A stretch of 64,000 bases of DNA from Cystobasidiopsis lactophilus (taxonomy: Eukaryota; Basidiomycota; Agaricostilbomycetes; Agaricostilbales; Chionosphaeraceae). Position numbers and translations under genes: made by a program. Below, one piece after another: positions 23,044 through 33,759 of this stretch. The first letter of the stretch is position 1. Each line of letters begins with the position of its first letter. The notes under the pieces were generated by a model. It saw only the letters and a list, made by a program, of their open reading frames with translations. It did not search any database and had not been told where the DNA came from. The DNA lies in the NCBI GenBank assembly GCA_001599975.1, contig BCIO01000004.1, positions 657,434 to 721,433 on the forward strand, read 5' to 3'.

Positions 23044-24566
23044 ATGCCCTCCGAGCTGCCATTAGAGCTGCTACCTCAAATCCTGGAGCACTTGTCCTTC
23101 TTGCACGCCTCGCTCTCGGCCTGCTGCCTGGTTTCGAGAGTGTTCCGGCTTGAAGCCACTGCTCGGTTGTACGAGTTCATTCGAGTCCGAGAATCCCACA
23201 AGCTGCTCTTAGTACGCTCACTCTCTCTTTCCCGTTCGCGCAAGAGTGAAGCTCAAAAGGGGGGAACAGGTGCTGAGGACATTATCGACCACACCTCATT
23301 CCGCTCTTCATGTTCGGCACTTGGAAGTGCGCGTCTGGCCACTTGGTTCTGCCACCGAGTCCATCTTACAAGACTGGGCAATGTTGGCGCTGAAGAACTG
23401 CAACAGGCTGGAGCGGTTGATTTGGACGAGGAAGGGCAGCTTGACCACGCCCATGCTCGAAGCGCTGTCCCCCAGTTTGAAGGCGTTCGAAGTGAACGGC
23501 TCGCCTGAGGGTTGGTCGCCTTCCTCCCTTATGAGGTTGCCAGAGCGACTATCAAGCTTGGCCCTCGTCATGCCCAACCGCGAACTCCTGCTTTGGACCT
23601 ACCCAGCCCTCAAGCGCCTTCCTCTTTTAACCGAACTCAAGATCCTCGGCTACTCCTCCTTAAGCGTAACGGACGAGCTCTTCGATGAGCTGCTAGTCCT
23701 CCCTCAACTCCAACTCACCTCTTTCTCCTTAACTGGCGCACCTAGAGTCTCCGACTCCACTCTTAAAACCTTCATCCTCCACCACTCCAAGACCCTGCGC
23801 CGACTCTCAATCGAGAACCTAAACGTCCAATCCGGATTCTTAGCTACCGTGTGCGAGGACTTGGCCGGGTTAAAAGAAGTGAAAACCACTTTCCCAGACA
23901 AGCATTGGGAAGAGGGCGAGAATGTGTACGAGGCCATCGGGGTGCTTTCTACGAAAGCAAAAGGGTTGCAGAGCGTCACCTTGTCTTGCGTCGGGGTGCG
24001 TTTCCTTTTTCTCCTTCAAGCTGTGACTTCAGCTGAGGGATCAGAGTTGGTGCACAGAAACCGGAGGAAGAGCACCGCTTCAAGCGCTACCCCGTGCCCA
24101 ACTACTTCCAACTCTCCCAAGTCCTCATAGCCGGTGAACGCTTGACCTACCTCGAACTTCGTGGGATCCTCATCATCGACTTCGCCCTCCTTTCTCACCT
24201 TTGCTCTTCCTGCCCCAACTTGAAGGACCTCATCCTCCACTTGGTCTGGCCGGATGATACGACCTTACTGTCTGGACCGCTAGCGAAGTTGGAAAAGGCG
24301 GAGACTGTGCATGTGATTTGTGGCAAGACGACGGTGGAGGAGGCCGAGGTGGTGGAATTGGTCCAGCCAATGGCGGAGACGTTGGTTAGGATCGGAGTGA
24401 GGAATAGGTGTGTGCCCTTTTTCTCTCTTGCTCATTTTGGGTGGCGGAAGCTGAGGAGTCGCACAGGTTGTGGAGCGTGCAGAGGACGCTAGGGGAGGAC
24501 GGGCAGATCAAAGTTGGGCTAGGCACTTATGAGCTGCCCTGGTGGCCTAGCTTTGGGCCGTTTTAA
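23044..24566 (+). CDS. F-box protein with leucine-rich C-terminal region
   Basis: ATG 23044 starts a clear F-box (MPSELPLELLPQILEHLSFL, then LSACCLVSRVFRLEATARLY), which in SCF ubiquitin ligases binds Skp1. The rest is leucine-rich and LRR-like: LRTLSTTPHSALHVRHLEVR, LPERLSSLALVMPN, LPLLTELKILGYSSLSVTDE, HHSKTLRRLSIENLN. Three introns are inferred. The last two join cleanly (SCVG to KPEEEHRFKR; VRNR to LWSVQRTLGED), ending at TAA 24564-24566. The first junction, around 23168-23245, does not join in phase at the obvious GTACGC donor. Either a less obvious donor (TT|GTACGAG near 23167) is used or a small frame error is present. The substrate is unknown. Confidence 0.75.
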
Positions 24567-24704
24567 CTGTGGGCAGATTCGACTTATTTTGACAGCAATA
24601 TCTATTGCGTCCGCATTATCCGACGCGGTTTTTCACATTCCAAATCGTCCCCTGCCAAACCTAACCTTGTCCATCCCGACATGAACTCCACCCTTATTGT
24701 GGCA

Positions 24705-25856
24705 CTAGCTCAAAGTCCAGCGGGAGGTGGCGTCCGAGTCAAAGTTCTGCTCGAGCACCAGCTGCAGGCTGCCAAAGTCGTTGACGGCGAAGGTGTTGGA
24801 AGTCGTGCGCTTGATCTGGCAGCCAGTCGGCGTGCCGGCGCAGGATTGGCAGGTGATTGCGAATTGGTCGCCCCTGTGCTTTGCGTTAGGAGGTGATGGA
24901 GTTGGGCTGCGCGACAGATGGGCTCACTTGGTCTTCCACTCGAGGCCAAAATCATTCGTGCTCTTAGCCACGTAGAGGTTGGTACCAGGGGCACTGCAGA
25001 ATGAAAGTTAGATAGTGAAGGCATTGAGTCGCGTGGAGAGCTCACTTTAAGGAGTAGGTCTTGCCAGAGGCGACGAACTTGAACTTGTCGCTCGACGACT
25101 TGAGGATCAGTTTACCACCAGCAACAGCTTTAGAAGACTGGTCGTCCCAAGTGAGGGATCCGCCTTGGCTGATCTTGAGCGTCTTGCCGTTGAGCGAGGG
25201 CGAGCAGGTGGTGGGCTTGGTGGAGATGAAGTTCCAGTTGGACTTCGACTTGGACAGGACGACGGAGTAGGATGTGGGGTTCTGGACGTACAGCTTGGTC
25301 GCCACATGCTGGATGGAGCACGTTTTGCCGATCGGGCTGCCCGTCGACTGGCAAGTCGAGCAGCTCACGGCGAACGCCTGCGCACTGCACCACCGCGTCG
25401 TTTCTCGTTAGAACTCTTTTCTGTTGTTGAAAAGAAAGCAACGAGGAACGCACGTCTTGGTGAGGACGATGCTCTTCTTGTCAGACGAAGCACCCAGATA
25501 CAGCGAGCCCGCCCTGTTCAAAGTCGATAAGTATCCCCAGCTCATGGCAAGGTTCGACTGTCCTTACTTGAAAGCAAAGCCGCCCTTCACGGAGACGGGC
25601 TGGAAGGCCTGCACGATATCGTACGTCTCGACAGTGACCGCGTTGCCGATCTCGAGGCCTGCGTCGAAGGCCCAGGCAGTGGTGGCACTGGAGCTAGGGC
25701 CGATATAGAACTGGCCTTTGGTGATGGCTGGGGTACATGCGCTGTTCGTGAGGATTTTGGTGAGCGGCGATCCCACTCAATACTCGGCGCGTTTTGATCT
25801 TACCTCTGAACGCCAGACACCAAGGCAACCACAACGAGGGACGCGACGGCCAGCAT
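24705..25856 (-). CDS. Predicted secreted Cys-containing repeat protein
   Basis: ATG 25856 gives a short signal peptide (MLAVASLVVVALVSGVQS). After an intron comes ACTPAITKGQFYIGPSSS. Further exons read AGSLYLGASSDKKSIVLTKT, SCSTCQSTGSPIGKTC, LYVQNPTSYSVVLSKSKSNW, SQGGSLTWDDQSSKAV and APGTNLYVAKSTNDFGLEWK. The last has ITCQSCAGTPTGCQIK, ending at TAG 24705-24707. Two CxxC clusters and several similar strand-rich modules (FYIG/LYLG/LYVQ/LYVA) suggest a beta-rich repeat fold, possibly trefoil-like. It is likely extracellular or cell-surface. No enzyme motif is visible and the family is not recognised. Head-to-head with SPT3. Confidence 0.75.
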
Positions 25857-26475
25857 TTTTTGTTCAAGTTGTTGGTGGAGCGGGAAGAAGCCCAAGCCAG
25901 CAGACGAACAGAGACACGGCCTGGGGCCTCCTTTCGCCAAGGGAAATTGGCATTGCCCTGGCCGGAATGCGCCGATCCTTTTCCCTTAATGGGCTCGTCC
26001 AACCCGCGCGTCTGAGACAGCCGGGAAGACCGGGTTAGAGGCCCATTTGAGCAGCACTAGCAATATTTGATCTTGCGACACGAGAGCAGGAGCTGGGCAG
26101 AGTGCAGTGGCAGCCACCGACGGAGCCGGAGCGGCCGGATGGAGAACGCAGGGTTTGGATCAGAAGGGTCCAGGGAAAGGTCACTGAGGTCTAATGCACA
26201 ACAGAACTACAGCGCAAGATCAGCCACAATAGCAGGCTCAGTTGGCGGTCAAGGCAAGAGATGGTTTCGGGGGAATTTTGGGCTTGTTGGGCGTGACCAT
26301 TGGCAAGGGGCCTCTGGCATTTACCAGAGTAACCTTGAGAGACCTAGCTAGACGCTAGAGGAGGCCAGAGCCGCGCCTGACAGGGCCTAGGTAAACGCAC
26401 GTGAAATGCAGCCGACAGCGGCCTCTTTCTGCACATGAACGGCTTGCCCGCATTCGTCCACCTCCGCTGCCCATA
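25857..26475. promoter_or_regulatory. Divergent promoter region, secreted protein and SPT3
   Basis: About 620 bp between two divergent starts. No additional gene is supported. A purine-rich segment lies around 26090-26340. No defined binding site is claimed. Confidence 0.4.
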
Positions 26476-27845
26476 ATGGCGTCTGCCGCAGCCAGTGCAG
26501 CGCTAAATGGCCCCAAGTATGCTCTGGAGATCGCTCAGATGGTGCGCTGCCTTGTTCCCTTGCCAGTCAAGGCTGGACGACGAGCTGAGAGATGGTGCGC
26601 TCGCAGCTGTCGGTGTTTGGCAACGTCCAGTCGCCCGCGCCAGAAGCTGTGCGCTACATAGAGGACACCGTTCGCTCTCACTTGGGCGACGTCGCTGTTC
26701 GAGCTCGGTACGCTGTCCTGTCCTTCAGCCGCTGCCCCCGTCGAGATGCTCATGCAGGCCCGCCAGACAACAAGCAAGCCTACGAGGGTCCAAGCTGATC
26801 ACCGTGGAAGATCTGTTATTCTTGATGCGCGAGGACAGCGTCCAAGTGGATCGCATCAAGTCCTACCTGACCTGGAAAGACATTCGCCGGCGGGCTATCG
26901 AGACCGAAGGCGGGTTGAAGATTGACGTCGAGCAGGTGGCGGCTGCGGACGACGAGGACGCGTCTGGGGAGGTGGCCCAGGCTACAGCGTCAACGTCGAA
27001 CGTCGAGTCGAAGAAGCGGCAGAAGTTTCGGTTGGCGACGCCGTGGAATCTGTTGGATTCGCTGGCCTACAACCCGGAGGAGGACGCGCCGACGCCGGTG
27101 GAGTCAGAGGAGGAGGATACGCTGCCGGGCTTGGGCGCGGAGAACAGAGAGCGGCTGCGGAGGTTTGACCAGGCCACCAAAAGCATGAGCAAGGAGCAGT
27201 ATATGGCATACGAGGACCGGCGGCAGGCTTCGTTCACCTACAAGAATGGTTCGTCTTTGCACTTGCTTTGGTCTCTACTCGTCATGGAGCTCATGTGTCG
27301 ACGAGTGAACAGTTAAGAAGTTTCGAGACTTCCTAAAGTGCGTCTTGCCTTCCGTGACGAGATTCGATGCCCGCTCATTACTGGAGATCCCTTCTCCAAA
27401 CAGATTCACCGCCTATCTAGAGGTCCCACCGTCAGACGAAGTCAGCGATTGCCTTTCACTGATCGCCTACGAGAAAGTGCGCGACATGTGTGTGGCGGCT
27501 TCCACCATCCCACCGCCTTCCTCTACCACCTCCAACCTTTCCAAATCAAAATCATCCACTCGAGTCTCAAGTTCGGCAGGTGGCACGCCAAAAGCCGAAG
27601 ACGAGTTGGAAATCCCAACTGGTCCTTTCTCAGCTCCACCTCCCGCTCCGTTGCTTTCACCCAAAGTGGACCCTGGCACCCCACTAGAACTCTTTCAACT
27701 CACGGAATCCACGCGGAAGAACGCCAGGAAGACCTTGAAGGCGAAGAGCTATGGGCTGAGCAATTTCAGGAGCAAGCCGTATGCGATTGGAGTAGGGAGG
27801 GCGAGGCAGCTGGCGGAGCGGCCGAGCTTGGGGTTGAGTTCGTAG
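26476..27845 (+). CDS. SPT3: SPT3-like histone-fold subunit of the SAGA complex
   Basis: SAGA subunit that helps deliver TBP to promoters; it carries histone folds like those of TAF13/TAF11. ATG 26476 starts MASAAASAALNGPKYALEIA. An intron (donor after EIAQM near 26538, acceptor near 26610) joins LSVFGNVQSPAPEAVRYIED, close to the QMMYVFGEVQDP motif I recall for SPT3. Then come LITVEDLLFLMRED, KSYLTWKDIRRRA, an acidic linker, MSKEQYMAYEDRRQASFTYK, KKFRDFLK and the second histone-fold part DEVSDCLSLIAYEKVRDM. A Ser/Pro-rich segment and a basic C-terminus end at 27845. The order and spacing of motifs match SPT3 orthologues. Confidence 0.9.
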
Positions 27846-28319
27846 AGCAAAGGCGGATGCGTGTGTTCGGCTACCTTATACCTATAGACTTTGAACGCCA
27901 CCCGAACTGGCAGTTGGCGGCAACGCTTGCTTGGAGCCAAAGAGCGAGCTTGTCCAGCGATCTTATCCGCTCAAATCGCCTTTAATCCTCGCTTTTCTGC
28001 TTATTTGAGCTGTTAAGAATGCCAAGCTCGATTGCCACCCTTGCTGCTACATCGACTCCGCCCTCAGCTCGAAGATCCCGGGAGTGCATGGAGTCTCTTG
28101 TCTCAATCAAACTGCCGTTTCAACTGCTCTGCTTGACCCGGCGAACTGTGAACATGGTCAGAGTGCAAACCACGAACCTGCTCGTCGACAAGGCCTTCGT
28201 GGGCTGAAGCTTCATGCTGTGCCAAAGAGCGCACGGATTTGCCGCCGCTCTTCCCGGAGTCGCTTCTCTTCTTCGAACGACTTCAGCGGCCTGGTTTCTA
28301 GATATTTGACTGCCAAGTA
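27846..28319. other. Intergenic region upstream of the NLR-like gene
   Basis: About 470 bp between SPT3 and the NLR-like gene, same direction. Short open frames here have no recognisable content. Presumed promoter and leader of the NLR-like gene. Confidence 0.4.
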
Positions 28320-31300
28320 ATGCTGCCGGAGACCGGCCGACTGGCGACTCTAGCAGCCAGGAATGCCAGGCGCGAGTCGCAGCCTGTTGAACCGCATGAC
28401 CTGGAGCGGCTGTCCGATGGGAATGGCCTGCACCTCGTTTCTGCCGCTGTGGAGCGGCCTATAGTCGCGGAGTAAGCTAGGTCCGCGCACTGGGCGCTGT
28501 CGAGGCTCAGGCCGGCGACCGCAGTGTGATTTTTGTGCATGGGATATCGGGAGACGCGACATCGACTTGGACCCACCCAGGTCTGTTCCCTCCTCTCATA
28601 TTACCTATAGACCTCTCTCAAAATGACAAGAGCATAGACACCGGGGTGTTCTGGCCCAAGGACTTGCTCGCGCCCGCCTTCCTCGCGCTGCGAATCTACA
28701 CCTTCGGCTACACCACCAGCTTGAACTCGTTCTTTGGCAGCGAGAATCTAAACCTCATTCGCAATCATGCTGAGAACTTGCTGGAAGCTGTGGCGAGTCG
28801 AGAGGTCGAGGTGCGTGCTCTTTTTCCCCTCGTTTTGGGAACTGTGCTGACCTTTCGCGGCCGACAGGATCTAAGTCGACCCATCATCTTTGTCGCCCAC
28901 AGCTTGGGGGGTCTGTTGGTCAAAGAGGTGCGCCTTGTCTTCTTACGCCTGTAAGACCTTGCTCATGCCTGGAGGCAGGCACTGGTCCGCGCTCGAACTC
29001 AGACCAAGCTGGAGTACCTGCGACCTGTTTTGGCCAACACCAGAGGGATCATCTTCATGGGCACGCCTCATCGTGGAGCGGACCAAGCCGCATGGCAATC
29101 GCTGGTTCGCAACTTTGCCTCCCTTGCCTCCAGCGCAGAGACGCCGGCCTTGCTTCGGCAGCTGGAAAAGGGCAGTGAAGCCCTCATGGCCCTCTCCACC
29201 TACTTCGTCCCGTGCTACGAAGAGTTCAAGCCCATGCTCCATTGCTTTTACGAGGCCCGCACGACGAAGGGCATGCAACACAAGGTCCGTCAAAGGGGAT
29301 GACTACGTGCTGTCCGTCCACTCATCAAAACACGCAGATTGTCGAGGAGGATTCCGCCAGGCACGGTTTTGCGGAAGAAAGCTCGGGCTCCATCGATGCC
29401 GACCATCTCGGGATGTGCAAGTTCTCGGCTCAAGGGGATGCGGGCTTCAAGGCTGTGCAGGGCGTTTTCACTCGCTGGATCAAGTGCCTTCGAGGTTAGC
29501 CACGTTTTCGTCTCTCGAATAACGCTGATGACTCGCAACAGAACCGCTTTCTTACCTTCCCGCTCGTCGACCAATCTTCGGGCGCGACCAAGATGTTTCA
29601 GCAACTGTTCAAGCGCTTCTTGCTTCCGGATCCATTCTCATCACGGGAGTCGGTGGGCTGGGCAAGACGTCTGTGGCAGAAGCTGCGCTCCACGACACCA
29701 AAGTCCAGCAGCGGTTCCTGCACCGTCGGCATTTCCTGTATTGCCAACAAATCGACCCCACCGCACTCCTGGACCCGGGCGAAAGGTTGGCCCACGCCAT
29801 CCTGCGATGCTTCGACTCCAAGAACATGTTCGTTGCGGCCGACCAAAGTCCAACCGCAAGAGCTGCCCAAATTGTTGGCGAGATCCGGCGAATAGTCGGC
29901 AACTTCCACCGCGTCCTCGTGCTGGACAACTTCGAAACCATCTGGTCTTCCTCTTCGTCTGCGGCTGAATCGGTCATCCGCCAGCTTTGCGAGATTCCGA
30001 CTTTGGCTGTCATCATCACCAGCCGCCAGGTCTTCAAACAGCGCGGCCTGCAGCATCTTATTCTCGACCCAGTATCAGCTGGATCGAGCCAGCTTGTCTT
30101 CTCTCACCATTATGACGAACGCGCCGTCACCTCGGAGGAGCAACCTATTCTTGACCTGCTCTTGGACTCGAAGCACATGGCTGGGCACTGTCTTTCAATC
30201 GCGCTCTTGGCTCGTGTCGCTCTTAACTCGATTTCAGCGACTCCCATCTCGGAGACCTACAACGACTGGAAAAAGACGCGCTCGCAGTTGCTGGCAGACG
30301 GCACAGCGGAGAACGCCCTCAGCAGCTTGCGGGTGTCGATCGAGTTGTCCCTCACAAGCGCCTTTGTCACCCAAGAAGAAGGAGCCCTGCCACTGCTCAC
30401 TCTCCTCGCTCATCTCCCTGCTGGCTTCCCTTCAAGTCCTATCGACGACATCAAGTCCCTCATTCCAGACCGGCCAAGAGCTGTCAATGTCCTACAATCC
30501 GCTTCCTTGATTGTTTGCCGGGACGATCGGTTCTCCTTGCTGCCACCCATCGCAGAACACCTTCGCGAGGCCTATCCTTTCCCCTCGCCGTCAACTACGA
30601 TCTCCCTTTGTCGTTTCTATTTGGAGTTGTTCAGCAAGCCCCTCTCACCACCGATTCCCGACGCTGCAAACATGGAGATCGTCGTCAAATTCTGGCTCCT
30701 TTGTGCAGACGCTGGTGTGGCAGGTCTGGAAGAGCTGCAGTCTTTTGCAAAGCATCTTCGACGCTCCGCCTTCGATCTGTACTCGGAAGGCTACCTCAGC
30801 AACGAGCTGCTCGAGATAGCCTCTGCCAGAGTGGCTCTCAGATTTGGGATGTGGGAGAGGAATAGGAGGAATGACAACAGAGCTGTCGATCTCACTCGAG
30901 AACTGGCAGTAGCTGAAGAGGAGCTGGCCATCTACCAAGGACAGCTAGGGCAGCACACACAGGCTTTCGAAACTACACAACGTGCTGGTCAGCGACAGCA
31001 GCTTCTTTTCAACCAAAACCCTTCGGCCTATCGCGAGGATCTGGCGGGCTCGCTCAACAACCTCTCCAACCGCTTGGGCGATGTTGGGCGCCACTCCGAG
31101 GCTTTGACCGCTATCGAGCAAGCGACCGATCATTGGCAGCTTCTTTTCAAAGAGCACTCTTCGGCCTACCGCAAGGCTCTGGCGGCCTCGCTCGACAACC
31201 TCTCCACCCGCTTGGCCGAGGTTGGCCGCCACTCAGAGGCTTTGAACGTTATCGAGCAAGCGGTGGAGCATCGACAGCTTCTTTTCAACGAGCACCCTTC

Positions 31301-32076
31301 GGCCTACCGCAAGGATCTGGCTCTCTCGCTCAACAACCTCTCCAACCGCTTGGCCGAGGTTGGCCGCCACTCCGAGGCTTTGACCTCTATCGAGCAAGCG
31401 ATGGAGCATTGGGAGCTTCTGTTCAAACAGCACCCCTCACGCAAGGATCGGGCGTACTCGCTCAACAACCTCTCCAACTGCTTGGCCGATGTTGGGCGCC
31501 CCTCCGAAGCTCTGACCGCAATGGAGCAAGCGGTGGAGTATCGGCAGCTTCTTTTCAATGAGCACCCTTCGGCCTACCGCAAGGACTTGGCGCAATCACT
31601 GTACAACCTTTCAATCACCTTGTCAAACGCCGGGCGTCATCCTGAAGCGCTGGAGGCTGTCTCTCAAGCGGTGCATCATCGACAGTTGCTGTTTGAAGAG
31701 CTTCCTTTCGCCTACCGCAAAGATCTGGCCGATGCTCTCTTCCAATTGGTCTACATACAAGAAAGGATGGACCCTTCTACGATCTCTCTCTCTCGTCGGC
31801 TCAGCAGGCTCTGAAACTATACGAAGAGCTGCAAAAGGAAACAGGTGGCTTTGAGGAAAATTTGGCATGGCTTGTAAAGATCATTGCTGCTGCCATTGTG
31901 AGTCCCTCCTTTTCCGATGACACTCGTGCCATAGACTCAATTTGCTTCAGGGCCAGAGTTCTGGCTCGAATGAGACTGAAGATGTGCAAAACGAGGATCC
32001 AGAGGAGGACCGAGCTGGCGTTCGTCAGAGCCAGGCTTCGGCACAACCCGGGGTGGCAAACGGAAATCTCTCATGA
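28320..32076 (+). CDS. NLR/STAND receptor: SesB-type hydrolase, NB-ARC, TPR repeats
   Basis: Fungal NOD-like receptor architecture. The proposed start ATG 28320 (MLPETGRLATLAARNARRES) leads via an uncertain small intron to an alpha/beta hydrolase: VIFVHGISGDATSTWTHPG, nucleophile motif FVAHSLGGLLVKE (about 28890-28927), GIIFMGTPHRGAD, and the His region DADHLGMCKFSAQGD. Then comes an NB-ARC-type NTPase with P-loop ITGVGGLGKTSVAEAALHD (about 29640-29695), Walker B HRVLVLDNFETIW, sensor-like AVIITSRQ, and HCLSIALLARVAL in the GLPL position. From 30999 there are six TPR-type units of about 46 residues. After the last unit the frame closes at 31814. A 56-nt intron (31749-31804) or a one-base slip in a CT run would continue it through QALKLYEELQKETGGFEENL to a stop at 32076. 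Likely role: non-self or heterokaryon recognition and regulated cell death (known for the class, inferred here). Confidence 0.85.
30999..31806 (+). repeat. Six tandem 46-residue TPR-type units inside the NLR-like gene
   Basis: Units begin at 30999, 31137, 31275, 31413, 31545 and 31683. The spacing is 138 bp except for one 132-bp unit, which lacks two residues. The core is LLFNEHPSAYRKDLALSLNN followed by LSNRLAEVGRHSEALTSIEQ. Units 2-5 are alike at the DNA level as well, while the last is diverging. Such homogenised repeats are typical of receptor arrays that change by unequal exchange. Confidence 0.9.
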
Positions 32077-32722
32077 TTGCTGCGAGGCGACTGTTCAGAA
32101 GAAGTGGGAAGTAGCCATGTTGCATCGGTGCGTTTTACCTGGCAGATGGAGGCTCACGCCTGGGCCCGGACTTTGGTGGCGTCACCAAGTCCCCATCAGT
32201 GCTTCTGGCAAGTGGCGAGAGCAGAAGTCGCGCGCGCGCAGAGAGCAACCAAACTTGTAATCTGAGCCCATAAGCTGTCCAAAGCCAACGCCACCAGTCA
32301 ACTGAAGCCTCATCGAGTTGGCCGCAGACGTCGACCCCGACTCGGCCCTGAGACGATCTCCAAGCAGCGTCGTCTCCCGGCCAGTCTTGGCTCTTGCAAC
32401 AAAGTGAAGCCTTCTAAGCAGCGCCCAGATCAAAGCCCTAGCCGGTGTGGGCTAAGCGTGTTGTTGATCACATCTGGCCCGCTGTTTACTCGCTTCGCCG
32501 CGTTGAATCGCATCAAATTGACCCCCGCCCTTTGGACCTTGGCTTTATACTTGGGCTTTATTCAAGCATCAAACGTTACATCCTTGACCCGCAACTACTG
32601 GCCGAGAGCTGGCCTAGCAGCGCGTGCTCAGACGGACGGCAACGACGCTCGCTCGGGCTGGTGATTGGTGGCCTGCTCCCGCGCCACCCACAGCTCTTGC
32701 ACGCGCAGAACGTGTCTCGAAC
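32077..32722. other. Intergenic or unassigned region
   Basis: About 650 bp after the NLR-like gene. Open sequence on the plus strand near 32450-32720 (for example LDLGFILGLYSSIKRYILDP) could be an upstream exon of the next small gene, but no good splice model was found. Confidence 0.35.
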
Positions 32723-33217
32723 AATGCTGGTGCCGCTGTGTACAACGATCCAAGGTTCGTCGCGCTGCCTACAATCTTACAAGTCCGGGCATGTTGACTG
32801 ATGTTGTGGCGGAGTGGACAGCTAGCGTCACAGTAGTACTTGATCATTCTCGGGACTACATTAAGCACTGAAGATCACTCGGGCTGGCACACACCACGAA
32901 CGAGTACTTTGACATCCTGCGAAGCGAAGAGCGGGCTATTAAAGCGGGAGCGCTCAAGATGGAGGTGTGTCTCGCTTCCTGTCTTCAGATCCCATTTGCT
33001 GTGTTCTTATGAGTTAAATGGTGTACAGAGACACAAAGCGGGCAAAGTGAATGACTTGGTCCGAGGCTCGATTAAGCAGTAAGTTACAAGATGCGTGGAG
33101 GCTGCTGGGCTTTTGGAACTTCAAGGTTCTTGCTCCTCCTCACTTCATGGAAATCACTTTCTGATGGCTCTATACTGACGAATGAACAGCCTGGATCCCA
33201 CTCATGATGCCGTTTGA
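32723..33217 (+). CDS. Unidentified small gene, 3' exons supported
   Basis: The last exons look real. ACACACCACGAACGAGTAC opens TTNEYFDILRSEERAIKAGA, ending KME. A GTGTGT...GTACAG intron joins RHKAGKVNDLVRGSIK. Another intron (GTAAGT...GAACAG) joins HLDPTHDAV and a stop at 33215-33217. The 5' part is unclear: ATG 32723 (MLVPLCTTIQ) with a GTTCGT...GACAG intron gives SVTVVLDHSRDYIK but then a stop in the simple reading. The gene may be partial or mis-modelled. I do not recognise the family. Confidence 0.35.
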
Positions 33218-33759
33218 GTTCGCCGACTTGCTCTTGCCACTCGGGCGCCCAGACCGGCTATCATCTGCATCATTGGCCGACTGATAACCCGCAACCTAAT
33301 CAAGGTCAATATCAGAGCTCAACGTCAGGGCTTGGTTTCACGCAGCAATACTCGAGTTTGCGAAAGTTCAATCGACGCACGCATCGCTCTGGAATCTTTT
33401 CTCAAGTAAGGCTTGCCCTACTCCCTATCAGATGAGCTACTACTGATTCTGTTGATTTGGCCGCGCAGATTCAGCTCTCGTGAAATTCGCACCGCGAGCG
33501 CCACCCGTCCGAATTGCAGCCCTCAAAAGCCCAAAGTTGGACCTTGGATCCCAATCGATCTCGACCTCATCCCCATCGTTTCCTCTTATGACTCTATGTA
33601 CAATGGCGGAAAGGCCGGCTTTGTCTCTCGCCTTTGAACAACAAGAAGCAGGGTGTTTGAACCTAAAAAATTTCGTGCACGGTCCTGCTCTCCCCTTCCG
33701 AAATTGCTGTGCCTCTGCGAAGTGGCTCTTGATCTTGAACAACGAAGAGTTGAGTGACC
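33218..33759. other. Intergenic region upstream of the tandem small-gene array
   Basis: About 540 bp with no supported gene. Contains the presumed promoter of the first array copy. Confidence 0.4.

Noticed and set aside
29598-30056. Minus-strand open frames opposite the NB-ARC region
   Set aside because: They are complements of the conserved P-loop exon, with no independent support.
30945-31558. Repeat-bearing open frames on the other strand and frames in the TPR array
   Set aside because: Periodic sequence keeps several frames open; only the plus-strand frame joined to NB-ARC makes TPR helices.
31133-31561. CRISPR array or minisatellite in the 138-bp repeats
   Set aside because: The repeat is entirely coding, in frame and in a eukaryotic receptor gene.
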